From the NCBI GenBank assembly GCA_037962975.1, contig JAYKXN010000070.1:21373-85372 (forward strand): a stretch of 64,000 bases of DNA. The letters run 5' to 3'. This DNA is from Clitoria ternatea. Lineage: Eukaryota > Streptophyta > Magnoliopsida > Fabales > Fabaceae. The position numbers and the translations under genes were made by a program. The notes beneath the pieces are model-generated. The model was given only the letters and a program-made list of their open reading frames with translations, did not search any database and was not told the DNA's origin. Positions 33,867 through 49,661 of the stretch are shown piece after piece (the first letter of the stretch is position 1; each line of letters opens with the position of its first letter).

Positions 33867-36037
33867 ATATGCACAATGGATATATATTCTCAAATGATTA
33901 TAACAAACATTAACATCAAGTAAAATAATAAAATATACACTAATTTAGGATGTTAAATTTTACTATTCTTTATTTTAATGGTGTAAGTGTTGTACATTCC
34001 ATTTAAAGTCCACTATGATGACAAATTCTTTTGTTGGCTTCTAACAACATCTATGAGTGACACATTTAATTCTGATATTTAAAGCCACCCCAAAATCTTC
34101 ATATATAATTTGGTATAATATTTTAGTATTGGTTTAATAATAATAATAACAAATTAAATACTATTAGATGGTTTTTATATATATATATCTTATTCAAATT
34201 AAAGTGTACATAATTAATAATGATGACTTTTATTAAAATCTAATCCTTTCATTGATTTTTGTAATTATTTTTTACTCAATAAATATTTTATTATTTTCCA
34301 AGTAATCCTATTCTAAGGAATTCTTATCTCAACACTTTTTTTATAATAAACACAAGTTAGATCATTAACTTTATTACTTTTAGAATTTATACTTTATCAC
34401 CTTTGGTGGACACACTCATAAGATCTCTTTAAATTAAACCACTCCTAGCACAAAGCATTTTCAACTGGTTTTGTATCCTCAAAAGTGCTTTGGGTCACTA
34501 CACACCCATCTTGTGGTAACAAAAAAAACAAGTTTGTGATCCAGATGAAGATGATGCTGGAAAAGATGCTAGTTTTATTTTTTTATTCATTTTAAATTTA
34601 GTTCATAATGTTAAATTTTTTATACCCAAGGATTTTATGTTTATGAATGGAATCATAAAATGTCAATTTTGATCTTTTATGTCAAATCACAATTAGAATG
34701 TGAATTCTTTAAGTTGATAGTTGTTTCTATCAACTTATTCATCATATATTTTATTGACATCTAATTTTCATAGTTTGTTTATATATTTTAAACCTTATGA
34801 TTATACACAAGTATTAGTATTACTTATTTATTTAAAAAAATAACATCTCTCTATATAAAATGTTCCTTTTTGATGAATATTATATTTTTATTGATGCCTC
34901 AATCATAACATAGAACACTAAATATAACATATATTTAATGAATAAAAATAATTTGAGAAGTGACGATTATTAAATTTATCTTTATTTGATTTTAAAAAAA
35001 TATTTTTTATTTAAATGAAGCAAAATGATAAATGATATATAAAAGTAAAAAATTATTAAATAATTATTCAATTCAAGATTTTTAAACTTTAACTACTATA
35101 ATGATCAAAATATATGTTTCCACACTAACAACTAATATGTTCTACATATAAAAAAGTCATGATTGGAGAGATTTAAACAAATGTCATGAGAAATGACATC
35201 ATGAACGTAAATAAGTTATTATTTGGGATATTTACACATGTTTATAACATTAAGAAAGGTTGATTCAACTATATGAGTTATATTTTTCAAAAGAAATATA
35301 AAACATCTTAGAAGTTGGATGTCAATTCATAATTTGGTATTGTTATATAATTTAAAAAATAAAAAGTATTTTCAATGTACATTTTCTCTTTCCAATTAAT
35401 CTTTATATGTATAAAGATAATAAGTTCATGATTCTCAGCCTTTAGATTTACTTTATGTGACGCCATATTTTCTCTTTATTTTTTAGGGTGCAAAATTTTG
35501 TCTGTATTAAGCCATGCATACAGACCCATAGCAACATTAAATAACTCAAAGGATACCAAACATATATTGTGTATTTATTTGAGAAACCTCACTTGAAATT
35601 AGTTTAATCAGTCATGATAAAATGTAGCCACTTATTAAATAATATGTTACTCAATGTCCTCAAATTAAATCAGCCCGAATCTATCTAGATATTAACGTGA
35701 AGTGTTATGTATATTTTAAAATCAGTTATGTGAGTTTTTCTCAACCCGTGACTATGACTAATGTTTGCTGCTACCATCATACATTTTTTGACTCCTATTA
35801 TTAGATAAAAGACTAAAGATATTGTGACTTTTTAGAAATCTAATATAACTGATATGTCTAAATATGTTTTAGTTATTTATTAATATAACCATATTTAACG
35901 TTTTTTACTTTAAGATAAAATTTAGATTTTGGTAGTATATGTCTTCTCTGTACGTATAGGCCTCTTAAATATGTCATGTCTTATTTTTTGTAATAACAAA
36001 AATTTTCACACTTTATATATATATATATATATATATA
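33867..36037. repeat. Satellite unit lacking H2, copy B
   Basis: Same as 7994-10164, ending in (TA)12 at 36014-36037. Even the length of this TA tract matches copy A, which stresses how recent the duplication is. Confidence 0.82.
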
Positions 36038-39000
36038 GATGCACAATGGGATTATCAAATGATTATAATTTACTTGTATTCTAAACATTATATCAAACAA
36101 AAACATCAAGTGAAATAATAAAACATACACCAATTTAAGTTGTTAAATTTTACTGTTCTTTATTTTGATAGTGTAAGTGCAGTACATGACATTTAAAGTC
36201 CACCATGATGACCAATTCTTTTGTTAGCTTCTAACATCTATAAGTGACACATTTAACTCTGATATTTAAAGTCACCCCATAATCTTCATATATAATTTGG
36301 TATAACATTTTAGTATTAGTTTAATAATAACAATACATTAAATACTATTAGATGGTTCTTTATATATCTTAATAAATTAAAGTGTACATAATTAATAACG
36401 ATGACTTTTATCTAAATATAATCCTTTCACTGATTTTTCTAATTACTTTTTACTCAATAAATATTTTATTATTTGTCAAGTAATCCTATTCTAAGGGATT
36501 ATTGTCTCAACACTTTTTTTTACAATAAACACTAGTTAGTTCATTAACTTTATTACTTTCAGAATATATACTTAATCACCATTGGTGGACATACTCACAA
36601 GATCTCTTTAAATTAATAAGCACTCCTAGCACAAGCATTTTCAACAGGTTTTGTATCCTCAAAAAGTGCTTCATCTCATTGCACCCCCATCCTCTGGTAA
36701 CAAAAAAACTCAAGTTTATGATCAAGATGAAGATCATGCTGGAATAGATGCTAGTTTTATTTTTTTATTCATTTTAATTTTACTTCTATAATGTTAAATT
36801 TTTTATAGAAAAGGATTTTATGTTTATGAATGGATTCATAAAATGTCAATTTTGATCTTTTATGTCAAATCACAATTAGAATGTGAATTCTTTAAGTTGA
36901 TAGTCGTTTCTATCAACTTATTCATCATATATTTTATTGACATCTAATTTTCATAGTTTGTTTATATATTTTAAACCTTATGATTATACATAAGTATTAG
37001 TATTACTTATTTATTTGAAAAAGACAATGTGTCTATATCAGATGTTCCTTTTCTACCATCATAATTTTTTCTTCATAAATTTATGAATATTATAAGATTT
37101 TAAATTTTAATAATTTTTATATAACTTTTTTATGAATGTTACTTTTTTATTGATGTCTCAATCATAGAATAGAACACTAAATATAAGATATATTTAATGA
37201 ATAAAAATAATTTGATAAGTGGCGATTTATTAAATTTATCTTCATTTGATTTTAAAAAATAAATTTTATTTAAATGAAGAAAAAATAGAAATTAAATATA
37301 AAAGTAAAAAATTATAAAATATTTATTTCATTCTAGATTTTTAATTTTCAATACAATGATGGTATCAAAATATATGTTTCCACACTAATAACTAATATGT
37401 TCTACATATATATAAAAAAGTCATGATTGATGAGATTCAGACAAATGTCATGATAAATGACATCATAAAAATAAGTAAGTCATTGTTTGTGATATTTACA
37501 CATATTAATCAGAGTAACAAAAGGTTGATTTTAATATATAAGTGATTTTGATTTGTATGTTAGTAAATAACCAACAAATAAAAATGTATAAGATTTGAAA
37601 ACATTTATCATATCTAAGTATCATGCTCAGGTCATAAGTATGTTAAATATTATTATGTAATATTAAATATCTTTAATATATATAATACTTATTAATATAT
37701 ATAATAATTATCATTGATTTAAATTATAAATATTCTAAAACATGTTACCATAATGAAAAATAATGAAAGATATATCAATGTTTGAAGTTATTAAATAAAA
37801 TTGTACCATTCTCATGTGATCTTTTTTTGTTATAAGTGAATTACATAATATCCGTTGTTGATCACGATAATAAATTCTTTTACCGGTTTATAACAACCTT
37901 GACGAGTGTGATATCTAAGTCACATATGTAAGACCACCCTTGTAATCTTCGTATGTTGTTTGATATAAGCGTTGAGTATTTGTTTAAAGAAAAGAAAAAA
38001 CTAACCATTTTTAGATACTTCTTTATATATATCTTTATTAAATTAAAACATACACAATGATGATAATTTTGATTTAATAATATACAGTTAAGCATTATTA
38101 GGTGGTTCTTTATACATAACTTAATAAAATCAAAGTGTAAACAATGATGATGACTTTATTAGAAACGTTCTTCCTTCGGTAATTTTGAATTATTTTCTCT
38201 TATTTTATCATTTCATTATATAATCCTATCTTAAGGGATTGTGTTCTCAACTTTTTCTTTTTAAAATAAACACAAGTTGGTTTACTAACTTCATTATTTT
38301 CAAAATTTACACTTGGATTGTCTTTTGTGAAGACATATACAACATCTCCTTCAATCAAAAGATTCCTATCACAAGCATTTTCAATATGTTATATATCTTC
38401 TAGAAGTACTCGAGGTTGTTACACTCCCATCTTATGAAAAAGAAACAAGTTTATGTTTCATATGATGAATACATAGTTAAGACGTAATAAAGTATGATAA
38501 TTTTATTTATTTTTATCATTTTAATTTTATTTCTATATTGCTAACTTTTTTTCTCTAGACGGAGATTTTATATATGTTAATAAATGAGTTTGTAGAATGT
38601 GAATTTTGACTTTTTAGGTCACAGGTCACACTTAAAATATGAATTCTTGAAGTCTAAGGCTTCTAACAACATCTATGTGTGACACATTTCACTCTGATAT
38701 ATAAAGCCACCTTATAATCTTCATATGTAATTTGGTATAACAATTTAGTATTGGCTTAAAAATAATAATAATAACAACAAATTCAATACTATTAGATGGT
38801 TCTTTATATATATCTTAATTAAATTAAAGTATACTTAATTAATAATGATGACTTTTATTGAAATCTAATCTTTTCACTGATTTTTGTAATTATTTTTTAC
38901 TCAATAAATATTTTATTATTTGTCAAGGAATCCTATTTTAAGGGATTATTGTCTCAACACTTTTTTTTACAATAAACACTAATTGGTTCATTAACTTTAT

Positions 39001-40213
39001 TACTTTTAGAATTTGTACTTAATCACCTTTGGTGGACACACTCACAAGATCTCTTTAAATTAATAAGCACTCCTAGCACAAGCATTTTTAACAGGTTTTG
39101 TATCCTCAAAAAGTGCTTCATGTCGTTGCGCTCCCATCTTGTGGTAACAAAAAAAAACACAAGTTTATGATTGAGATGAAGATAATACTGGAAAAGATGC
39201 TAGTTTTATTTTTTATTCATTTTAATTTTACTTCTATAATGTATGGTTTAGGATTTAGGGTATGATAAACACTCATAAACTTCAAGAATTCACATTTTAA
39301 GTGTGACCTGTGACCTAAAAAGTCAAAGTTGACATGCTACGAACTCATTTATTAACATATATAAAATCCCCGTCTAGAGAAAAAAGTTAGCAATATAGAA
39401 ATGAGTCATTGTTTGAGATATTTACACATGTTTATAACAATAAGCAAGTGTGATGCAAATATATGAGTTATATTTTTTAAAAGAAATCTAAAAGATCTTA
39501 GAAGTTGGATGTCAGTCCATAATTTGGTATTGTTATATAATTCAAAAATAAAAAGTATTTTCATTGTACATTTTCTCTTTCTAATTCATCTTTATATGTA
39601 TAAAGTTGATAAGTTTGTGATTCTCAACCTTTAGATTTACTTTATGTGATGCCATATTTTCTCTCAATAATTTAGGGTTCAAAATTTAGTTTGCACTAAG
39701 CCATGAATATGGACCCAAAGCAACATTAAATAACTCAAGGGATCCTAAACATATATTGTGTATTTATTTCAGCAAACTCACTTACAATTAGTTTAATCAG
39801 TCATGATGAAATGTTGCCACTTAATAAATATGATGTTATAAATTATCCTAAAAATAAATTAAGCTGAATCCATCTGAAAAATAAAGTGAAGTGTTTATTC
39901 ATCTTTAAAATTAGTTATGTGTCTTTTCCTCAACCAATGACTATGACTAATGTTTGTTGCCATCAATATACATTTTTGCACTCCAATTATTAGATAGAAG
40001 ACTATAGATATTGTGACATTTTATAAATCTAATATAACAAATGTGTCTAAATATGTTTTAGTTATTCATTAATAACCATATTTGACATTTTTACTTCAAG
40101 ATAAAATTAAGATTTTGATAGTATAACTCTTCTCTATATGTATAGACCTCTTAAATATATCATGTCTTATTTTTTATAATAACCAAATTTTCACACTTTA
40201 TATATATATATAT
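36038..40213. repeat. Satellite unit, long form with inverted arm, copy B
   Basis: Same as 10165-14340: H1, H2 starting near 37870, extra partial H1 from 38654, inverted arm at 39279-39402, then the tail. No gene is seen. Confidence 0.8.
38529..39402. repeat. Inverted repeat arms, copy B
   Basis: Arms 38529-38653 and 39279-39402, same as 12656-13529, with TTTAGGATTTAGGG at 39247-39260. Confidence 0.85.
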
Positions 40214-41586
40214 GGATGCACAATGAATCTATATTATCACATGCTGATCATTTACTTGTATTCTAAACATTAAAACAAATATTAACACCAAGTAAAAATA
40301 AAACATACACCAATTTAGGATGTTAAATTTTACTATTCTTTATTTTGATAGTGTAACTATAGTACATGGCATTTAATGTCCACCATGACGACAAATTCTT
40401 TTGTTGGTTTCTAACAACATCTATGAGTGACACATTTCAGTCTTATATTTAAAGCCACCCCATAATCTTCTTATGTAATTTGGTATAACAATTTAGTATT
40501 GGCTTAAAAATAATAATAACAACAAATTCAATACTATTAGATGGTTCTTTATATATATCTTAATCAAATTAAAGTATACTTAATTAATAATGATGACTTT
40601 TATTGAAATCTAATCCTTTCACTGATTTTTGTAATTTTTTGTTATTCAATAAATATTTTATTATTTGTCAAGGAATCCTATTTTAAGGGATTATTGTCTC
40701 AACACTTTTTTTTACAATAAACACGAGTTAGTTCATTAACTTTATTACTTTCAAAATTTATACTTAATCACCTTTGGTGGACACACTCACAAGATCTTTT
40801 TAAATTAATAAGCACTCCTAGCACAAGCATTTTCAACAGGTTTTGTATCCTCAAAAAGCGCTTCATCTCGTTGCGCTCCCATCTTGTGGAAACAAAAAAA
40901 CACGTTTATGATTGGGATGAAGATAATACTGGAAAATATGCTAGTTTTATTTTTATTCATTTTAATTTTACTTCTATAATGTATGGTTTATGTTTATGAA
41001 TGGATTCATCAAGATGTCAATTTTGTTCTTTTATGTCAAATCACAATTAGAATGTGAATTCCATAAGATGATAGGTGTATCTGCCAAGTTATTTATCATA
41101 TATTTTATTGTCATATAATTTTCTTAGTTTGTTTATATATTTTAAACATTATGATTATACACAAGTATTAGTATTACTTATTTATTTGAAAAAAGACAAT
41201 GTCTCTATATCAAATGTTCATTTTCTACCATCATAATTTTGTCTTCACAAATATATGAATATTATAAGATTTTTAATTTTAATAATTTTTATATATCTTT
41301 TTAATGACTATTACATTTTTATTAATGTCTCAATCATAACATAGAACACTAAATATAATGTATATTTAATGAATAAAAGTAATTTGAGAAGTGACGATTT
41401 ATTAAATTTATCTTTATTTGATTTTAAAAAATAAATTTTATTTAAATGAAACAAAGTATAAATTATATATAAAAGTAAAAGATTCTAATATAATTATTCA
41501 ATTCTAGATTTTTAAACTTTAACTACTATAATGGTATCAAAATATATGTTTCCACACTAATAACTTTAGCCATATTTGACGTTTTT
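40214..41586. repeat. Satellite unit lacking H2, copy B
   Basis: Same as 14341-15713, ending with the TTTTT target duplication of the solo LTR. Confidence 0.82.
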
Positions 41587-43283
41587 TGTAACATCCTGAC
41601 TTAAATAAAAGTAAATCCGAGACAGGGGGAAATTATTCGTGCTCATCATGAGTCAGGAAAAAGGAAACGGGTCAGGGTGCCACTCTCTTGGCAAGACCCT
41701 AGTCCAGCTACACAAAACCAGCAGATAACACTTGAGCGGGCTCCTACTCGCTAGGGCGAGTTCCAACACTCGGTATTTATTAATTCGGAATTGGGACCTC
41801 CGCTCAGTCGGGAACCGTCCACTCGGGTCATACCTCGCTCGAAATTCTCACTCAAAGTCAGACCCATATTCTGGAAGGTCTCCTTACAGACATGATTCAC
41901 TCGGAACCCTTTTAATCTTCACCTGGAAAATGATTCTCTCTGTTAATTCCACTGGGAATCTTTAAACCTTCCTTCATCCGGAAGTATTTCCCCTTCGGTT
42001 ATGCTTCACTCAAAATTAATTTAATCTCGCTTCACTCGGAGACACTTCAACCTCAATTCGCTCGGAAGTGTCTTACACATTCTTCACTCGGGAATATTTT
42101 ACTAGGTTAAGTCTTACTCAGAGATTTTATAACCTTATCCACTCGGAATAGGTTTACTAAGGTGTGTTTCACTCTGAAACATTTTGACCGTTCTTCCCTC
42201 GGGAGAAATTCTCTCGGTTAATTCTCACTCGGGAGTATTAAACCCTTCTTCCCTCGGAAGAGGTTCTCCCAGCTATGTTTCACTCGAAAACACATTAACT
42301 TTCTATCCCTCGGAAGTGAACCACTCGACAATACTTTTAACCTCTCTTTACTCGGAAGAGACTCTCTCAGTCATATCTCACTCGGAAACTTATTGACCTT
42401 TCTTCCATCGGAAGTGGTCCACTCGGCCAAGTCTCACTCGGCAGTATTTTAACCTTTCCTCACTTAGAATAGATCCTCTCGGTTATTTCTCAGCTGGAAA
42501 CACCTTTATCTTTGATATTTCTCATACAACATCACTCCCTGGCTAATTCAAGCAACATATTAGCAATACGTATAAATAGATATCCACAATCCGAGTTAAA
42601 TTCAACTCATGTATATACTTAAACAAAATGTTATATACATAGGAGTCGGTCAAGACTATATTCACATTTCTACATAATATGTACACTACAACTGTATGAG
42701 TGCTCCTCACTCGGGCTTAATGATCTCTCATCATTTGCCATCCCGGCCTAAATTCACTGAAAATATAGCCACAAGTAGGGGTGAGCATTTTACATATTAA
42801 ATGACAGTTATTGACTCGGATTAGTCACTACATTCACAACTATACAATATCATTTCACAATTAAACAATAACATACCCCGCCATTCAATATGACTACTCA
42901 CTCGACATCAATCAGTCAGAATTCACTCAACTCATTCATGGCTATATTATTCATACTATTCTCAATAACATATACACATAAACATACAAGACACATTGCA
43001 CTCGGCAACAGTTTCAGTGTGCACACATTTATTTAGTCGGATCCGATTGTTCATTATTAATTTTTTATGTTGCAACATAGGCTCCCAGCCTTTTTCTCAG
43101 CTCCAAGCTGATCCGGCCATTTTACTGGTACCAAACCATTTGCCCTCTCATGTAACACAGTCACTCCAGGCGACAACGGAAGTGTTACGGGCAGCCCCGA
43201 GTCCCACTCGATAGGCTTGCCTTGAGTCCAACCCAAGGTCTTTCTTTGTATCTCATACATATTCATTTGATTACCATTTCTAT

Positions 43284-44038
43284 ATTAAGCGTCCCACGCT
43301 GTATGCACTCGGTATTTCAATGATGAATCACATGCATATGATTATAATCATCAAGCGTCCAACGCTGTATATGCTCAGAATTCTCATCTTTATATCTCAT
43401 GCATATTCATTTGATTACGATTTCTATATTAAGCGTCCCACGCTGTATGCACTCGGCATTTCAATGGTGAATCACATGCATATGATTATAATCATCAAGC
43501 GTCCAACGCTGTATGCACTCGGCATTCTCATCTTTATATCTTATGCATATTCATTTGATTACCATTTCTATATTAAGCATCCCACACTGTATGCACTCGG
43601 CATTTCAATGGTGAATCAAATGCATATGATTTTGATCATCAAACGTCCAATGTTGTATGCACTCGGTATTCTTAACATCATATCTCACACATATTCATTT
43701 GATTACCATTTCTATATTAAGCGTCCCATGCTGTATGCACTCTGCATTTTAATGGTGAATCAAATGCATATGATTTTAATCATCAAGCGTCCCACGCTGT
43801 ATGCACTCGGCGTTCTTATCTTTATATCTCATGCATATTCATTTGATTACTATTTCTATATTAAGCGCCCCAAACTGTATGCACTCGGTATTTCAATGGC
43901 GAATCAAATGCATATGATTTTAATCATCAAGCGTCCCATGCTGTATGCACTCGGCATTCTCATTTCAATCAACATACTTCACATGCAATTCCATATACAA
44001 TCATATAGTAAGCGTTTCACGCTGTAAACACTTGACAT
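43284..44038. repeat. 144-bp tandem repeat in the solo LTR, copy B
   Basis: Same array as 17411-18165 with the same 144-base period and the same open frame at 43320-44027. The single difference changes one residue of that frame (T to M), as expected for untranslated repeat DNA. Confidence 0.88.
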
Positions 44039-44617
44039 ACTCGTTAAAATCATCATGCATCATATGTAGTTCAATATTCAATCATGGACGGAATCACATA
44101 ACACTTCATAACTCAGATTTCACATATTCGGGTATATCACAAGTTATCAAACAACCAAAACACATCAATCATCACATTTCAAAGCTATATAACAAACAGC
44201 ATATCAATTTCACCTGGAACCCATCCATAAACCATTCATTTGAAATGTAAAGCATCCCCTACCTACTGTGATGTCACTCGAACTTTCAACGCAGAGCGGC
44301 TGCTCTAATCGTTCCTTCAATCACTCTCTCTGGCTCAACGACCTTTGAACCTAGTCAAACTCTGCACTCAGCTTAGAGAAACTGGAAGCTGTTCTCTCAC
44401 TCTCGACAGTCTGACCCTTGCTAACAGTGGAGGACTCTGAGCCTCCAAGACATTACAATGTCGCTGATGAAGAAGAAGGTGAAGACGGAGGAGAGGAAGA
44501 AGAGGCTCTGTCGACTTCAGGAGAAACGGGAATGGCACCTTAACACTGCCCACTTCCCAATCGAGATTCCAACAGCGTCGAGTGGAAAAAAGAGGAGGAA
44601 AGGGAGACGACGATAAA

Positions 44618-44665
44618 GAAGAAGAAGAAGAAGAAGAAGAAGAAGAAGAAGAAGAAGAAGAAGAA
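44618..44665. repeat. (GAA)16 microsatellite, copy B
   Basis: Sixteen GAA triplets, one fewer than in copy A (18745-18795). This shifts the A/B offset from 25,873 to 25,870. Confidence 0.95.
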
Positions 44666-44864
44666 ACAGAGGCTTAAGGGAATTCTAGAGAGAACGGAAG
44701 AGTGGTTCTGCATGCATGAAAGAGAAATGAGTTCAGAGTGGGTGGAAAAGTGAAACTGAAGCTACTATACTGTCAAGAGGGGCACATGTGTCATTCCATG
44801 CCACTTTTTAGTTAATCAGCCATTACCTTTGACTTGCCCATTAATGCTCTATTAGGATGTTACA

Positions 44865-45271
44865 TTTTTACTTTAAGATCAAATTAAGATTTTGATAGTA
44901 TATGTCTTCTCTATACGTATAAGCGCCTTAAATATGTCATGTCTTATTTGTTATAATAACCAAAATTTTCACACTTTATATATATATATACACACATACA
45001 TATATCTATAATAATCTTCATATGTAATTTGGTAAAACAATTTAGTATTGGTTTAATAATAATATTAATAACAAATTAAATACCATTAGATGATTCTTTA
45101 TATATATCTTACTCAAATTAAAGTGTACTTAATTAATAGTAATGACTTTTATTGAAATCTAATCCTTTCACTGATTTTTGTAATTATTTTTTACTCAATA
45201 AATATTTTATTATTTGTCAAGGAATCATATTTTAAGGGATTATTGTCTCATACTTTTTTTTACAATAAACA
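44865..45271. repeat. Satellite tail and truncated next unit, copy B
   Basis: Same as 18995-19401. No gene is seen. Confidence 0.8.
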
Positions 45272-45678
45272 TGTAATGCCCTGGTCGCTTTTCAGGAATG
45301 AACGACTCTCCCCACAGACCACCATGAGACCTTTCCAATGTGTTTTTATCCTCACTCACACACTTCCTAAGAACTTCCCAAGAGGTCACCTATCCCAGAA
45401 TTACTCCAAGTTAAGCATGCTAAACTTTGGAGTCCTTAAGTGATAGGCTACCGAAAAGGCTAATGCATTTATTGGTATAGGTAGTACAAATTCTTTCCTT
45501 TAAGCTATCCTTGACTGTACAGTCCCATACCTATACAGTCTTTGGATCCCTCTTATTCTAGCATGTATTCGGTTCGTTCATGTGTCCCTCCCACTAAAAG
45601 CCTGCCAGGAGCCGCTCCTTGTGCGTGCCTAAGCACCGGTGATCACTCCCCGCCCTCAACAGTGCCCGGGATGTCACA
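45272..45678. mobile_element. Cassandra-like TRIM solo LTR, copy B
   Basis: Same 407-bp element as 19402-19808, with flanks AAACA and AAACC and the antisense 5S-like block at 45373-45433. Confidence 0.65.
45373..45433 (-). other. 5S rRNA-like segment, copy B
   Basis: Same antisense 5S-like block as 19503-19563; not a 5S gene. Confidence 0.6.
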
Positions 45679-48600
45679 AAACCCAAGTTGCTTCATTAAC
45701 TTTATTAGTTTCAGAATTTATACTTAATCACCTTTGATGGACACACGCACAAGATCTCTTTAATTTTACTTCTATAATGTTAAATTTTTTATAGAAAAGG
45801 ATTTTATGTTTATGAATGGATTCATCAAATGTCAATTTTGATCTTTTATGTCAAATCACAATTAGAATGTGAATTCCTTAAGTTGATAGTTATTTCTATC
45901 AAGTTATTCATCATATACTTTATTGACATATAATTTTCATATTTTGTTTATATATTTTAAACCTTATGATTATACACAAGTATTAGTATTACTTATTTAT
46001 TTGAAAAAGACAATGTCTCTATATCAAATGTTTCTTTTCTACCATCATAATTTTATCTTCGCAAATTTATGAATATTATAAGAATTTAAATTTTAATATT
46101 TTTTATATAAGTTTTTTATGAATGTTACATTTTTATTGATGTCTGAATCATAATATAGAACACTAAATATAAGATATATTTAATGAATAAAAAGAATTTG
46201 AGAACTTACGATTTATTAAATTTATCTTCATTTTATTTTAAAAAATAAATTTTATTTAAATGAAGCAAAATTAGAAATTATATATAAAAGTAAAAAATTA
46301 TAAAATAATTATTCCATTCTAGATTTTTAAACTTCCACTATGATGAAAGTATCAAAATATATGTTTCCACACTAATAACTAATATGTTCCCTATATAAAA
46401 AAGTCATGATTGATGAGATTCAGACAAATGTCATGATAAATGACATCATAAAAATAAGTAAGTCATTGTTTATGATATTTACACATGTTCATGAGAGTAA
46501 CAAAAGGTTGATTCTAATATATAAGTGATGTTTGATTTTTATGTTAATAAATAACCAACAAATAAAAATATATAAGATTTGAAAACATTTATAATAACTA
46601 AGTATCATGCTTTGGTCATAAGTATGTTAAATATTATTATTTAATATTAAATATCTTTTAATATATATAATACTTATTAATATATAATAATTATCATTGA
46701 TTTAAATTTTAAATATTCTAAAACATGTAATAATGCAAAATAATGAAAGATATATCAATGTTTGAAGTTATTAGATAAATTTGTACCATTCTCATATGAA
46801 TTTTTTTGGTATAAGTGAATTACATGGTATCCGTTGTTGATCACGATAACAAATTCTTTTACTGGTTCATAACAACCTCGACGTGTATGATATCTAAGTC
46901 ACATATGTAAAACCACCCTTATAATCTTTGTATGTTGTTTGATATAAGCGTTGAGTATTTGTTTAAAGATAAGAAAAAACTAACCATTATTAGATATTTC
47001 TTTATATATATCTTAATTGAATTAAAATATACACAATGATGATAATTTTGATTTAATAATATCTAGTTAAGCATTATTAGGTAGTTCTTTATACATAACT
47101 TAATAAAATCAAAGCGTAAACAATGATGATGACTTTATTAGAAATGTTCTTCCGTCAGTAATTTTTGAATTATTTTCTCTTATTTTATCATTTCACTATA
47201 TAATCCTATCTTAAGGGATTGTGTTCTTAACTTTTTCTTTTTACAATAAACACAAGTTAGTTCACTAACTTCATTATTTTTAAAATTTACACTTGGATTG
47301 TCTTTTGTGAAGACATATACAAGATATCCTTCAATCAAAAGATTCCTATCACAATCAAAAGATCTCCTTCACTCCCATCTGATGAAAAAGAAACAAGTTT
47401 ATGTTTCATATGATGATGACATAGTGAAGACGCAATAAAGTATGTTAATTTTATTTATTTTTATCATTTTAATTTCATTTCTATATTGCTAACTTTTTTC
47501 TCTAGACGGGGATTTTGTATATTTTAATAAATGAGTTTATAGAATGTCAATTTTGACTTTTTATGTCACAGGTCACACTTAAAATATGAATTCTTGAAGT
47601 CTATGAGTGTTTATCATACCTTTACTATCATATAATTTGTTTAGTTTGATTTTCTATTTCAAAGGATATCATTATATACAAATTCTAATACTATTTATTT
47701 ATTTGAAAAATTTAGTGTGTCTAACTTATAGGTATATATCAAATGTTCTATTATTGAATCTTCAAAAATTTATAATTACTATATGATTTTAAATTTTTAT
47801 AATTTTTTATATATCTTTATGACAAATATCACATCTTTGTTGGCGTCTCTATTGTAGCGTACAACACTAGATATAAGATATATTTAATGAATAAAAATAA
47901 TTCAAGATTAAATTTATCTTTATTTGATTTTTTAAAAGATAAATTTTATTTTAAAAAAAGGAAAAAGATTAAAATCATACATATATAAGTAAAAAATTAT
48001 TATCAAAACTATTTAATTATACATTTTTAAAATTTAACTGCACTCTTGGAATCAAAATTTATGTTACCACTTCTAATATGTCATATGTATTGATATTCAT
48101 GATTGATGAGATTCAAACAAATATCATGACAAGTGACATCATGAAAGTAAATAAGTCATTGTTTGAGATATTTACACATGTTTATAACAATAAGAAAGTA
48201 TGATGCAAATATATGAGTTATATTTTTCAAAAGAAATCTAAAAGATCTTAGAAGTTGGATGTCAATCCATAATTTGGTATTGTTATATAGTTCAAAAATA
48301 AAAACTATTTTCATTGTACATTTTCTCTTTCTAATTCATCTTTATATGTATAAAGTTGATAAGTTTCAGAATCTTAACCTTGAGATTTACTTTATGTGAC
48401 ACCATATTTTCTCTCAATAATTTAGGGTTCAAAATTTAGCTTGCATTAAGCCATGCATACGGACCCATAGCAACATTAAATAACTCAAGTGATCATAAAC
48501 ATATATTGTGTATTTATTTCAACAAACTCACCTGAAATTAGTTTAATCAGTCATGATGAAATGTTGCCACTTCTTAAATATGATGTTATAAATTGTCCCA

Positions 48601-48961
48601 AAATTAAATTAGGCTAAATCCATCTGAAAAAGAAAGTAAAGTGTTAATTTAATTTTAAAATTAGTTATGTGTGTTTTCCTCAACTAATGACTATTACTAA
48701 TGTTTGCTGCCATCAATATACATTTTCTGACTCCTATTATTAGATAGAAGACTATAGATATTGTGACATTTTATAAATCTAATATAACAAATGTGTATAA
48801 ATATGTTTTAGTTATTCATCAATAACCATATTTGACATTTTTACTTTAAGATAAATTTAAGATTTTGATAGTATATGTCTTTTCTGTATGTATAGAGCTC
48901 GTAAATATATCATGTCTTATTTTTCATAATAACTAAAATTTTCACACTTTATATATATATA
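45679..48961. repeat. Satellite unit (H1 remainder, H2, tail), copy B
   Basis: Same as 19809-23091, ending with ATA before CACTA-II. No gene is seen. Confidence 0.83.
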
Positions 48962-49352
48962 CACTACAAGAAAATGAGAAATTAGCGGCAGGAATATAGC
49001 GGAGGTTTTATAATAACCGCCGCCGCTGAGAGTGTTCCAGCAGTTTTAGTGGCGATTTTATTTAACCGCCACTAATAGATTATTATAAAGGTGGTTGAGC
49101 CTGCGTATCACTTGAATCACCGTTAATACCCAATTAAAGATGCACATGCCTCACACATGTCTGACCCATTTAGTTCTTTTGTATCCATTCAGTTTCCCTC
49201 TTTTTCATTCAGCTTTTTTCCCTTCAGTTCCGTCTTTTCTAAAATCCCTAAACCTGTAATCCTTCACTTTCCCCCTTTCACTTTCCCCCTCATGCATTTT
49301 GCGTTCACTCCCTTATCAACCCTCGATGCTTTCGTGCCTGCGTCTGTTACTC

Positions 49353-49661
49353 ATGACAATTGGAGAGACATTTAGTGCCTTCATTTGCCATCGTTCTCAC
49401 ATCATTAAGGTACTGCTACTTCCTATGGTTCTCATGTTGCTAGTTGGTTGTTTGTTCATTGGTACTGTATTTGCTAGTAAAAATGAAACACATTGTTAGT
49501 GGTTAAAAAGTATACTGCCAGAATATCCTTCTCCTCGCTGGTTTAATAACCATGAAAGTGACATAACAAAGTGTTTTCAATATTTTCTAGAACTTGCTCT
49601 AGAGATTTCTTATACGCCTTTTGAAGTGAGAGTGTTATTGATAAAGTTACGATTTTTTTAA
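49353..49661 (+). pseudogene. Captured membrane-protein exon with internal stop, copy B
   Basis: Same as 23483-23791, with the in-frame TAG at 49497-49499. Both copies share the stop, so it predates the A/B duplication. Confidence 0.5.

Larger units (their letters stand above)
41587..44864 (+). mobile_element. Large solo LTR, copy B
   Basis: Same as 15714-18994 (TGTAACATCC to GGATGTTACA, TTTTT on both sides), three bases shorter because of one GAA triplet. One substitution was noticed in the 144-bp array (T at 43939). Confidence 0.8.
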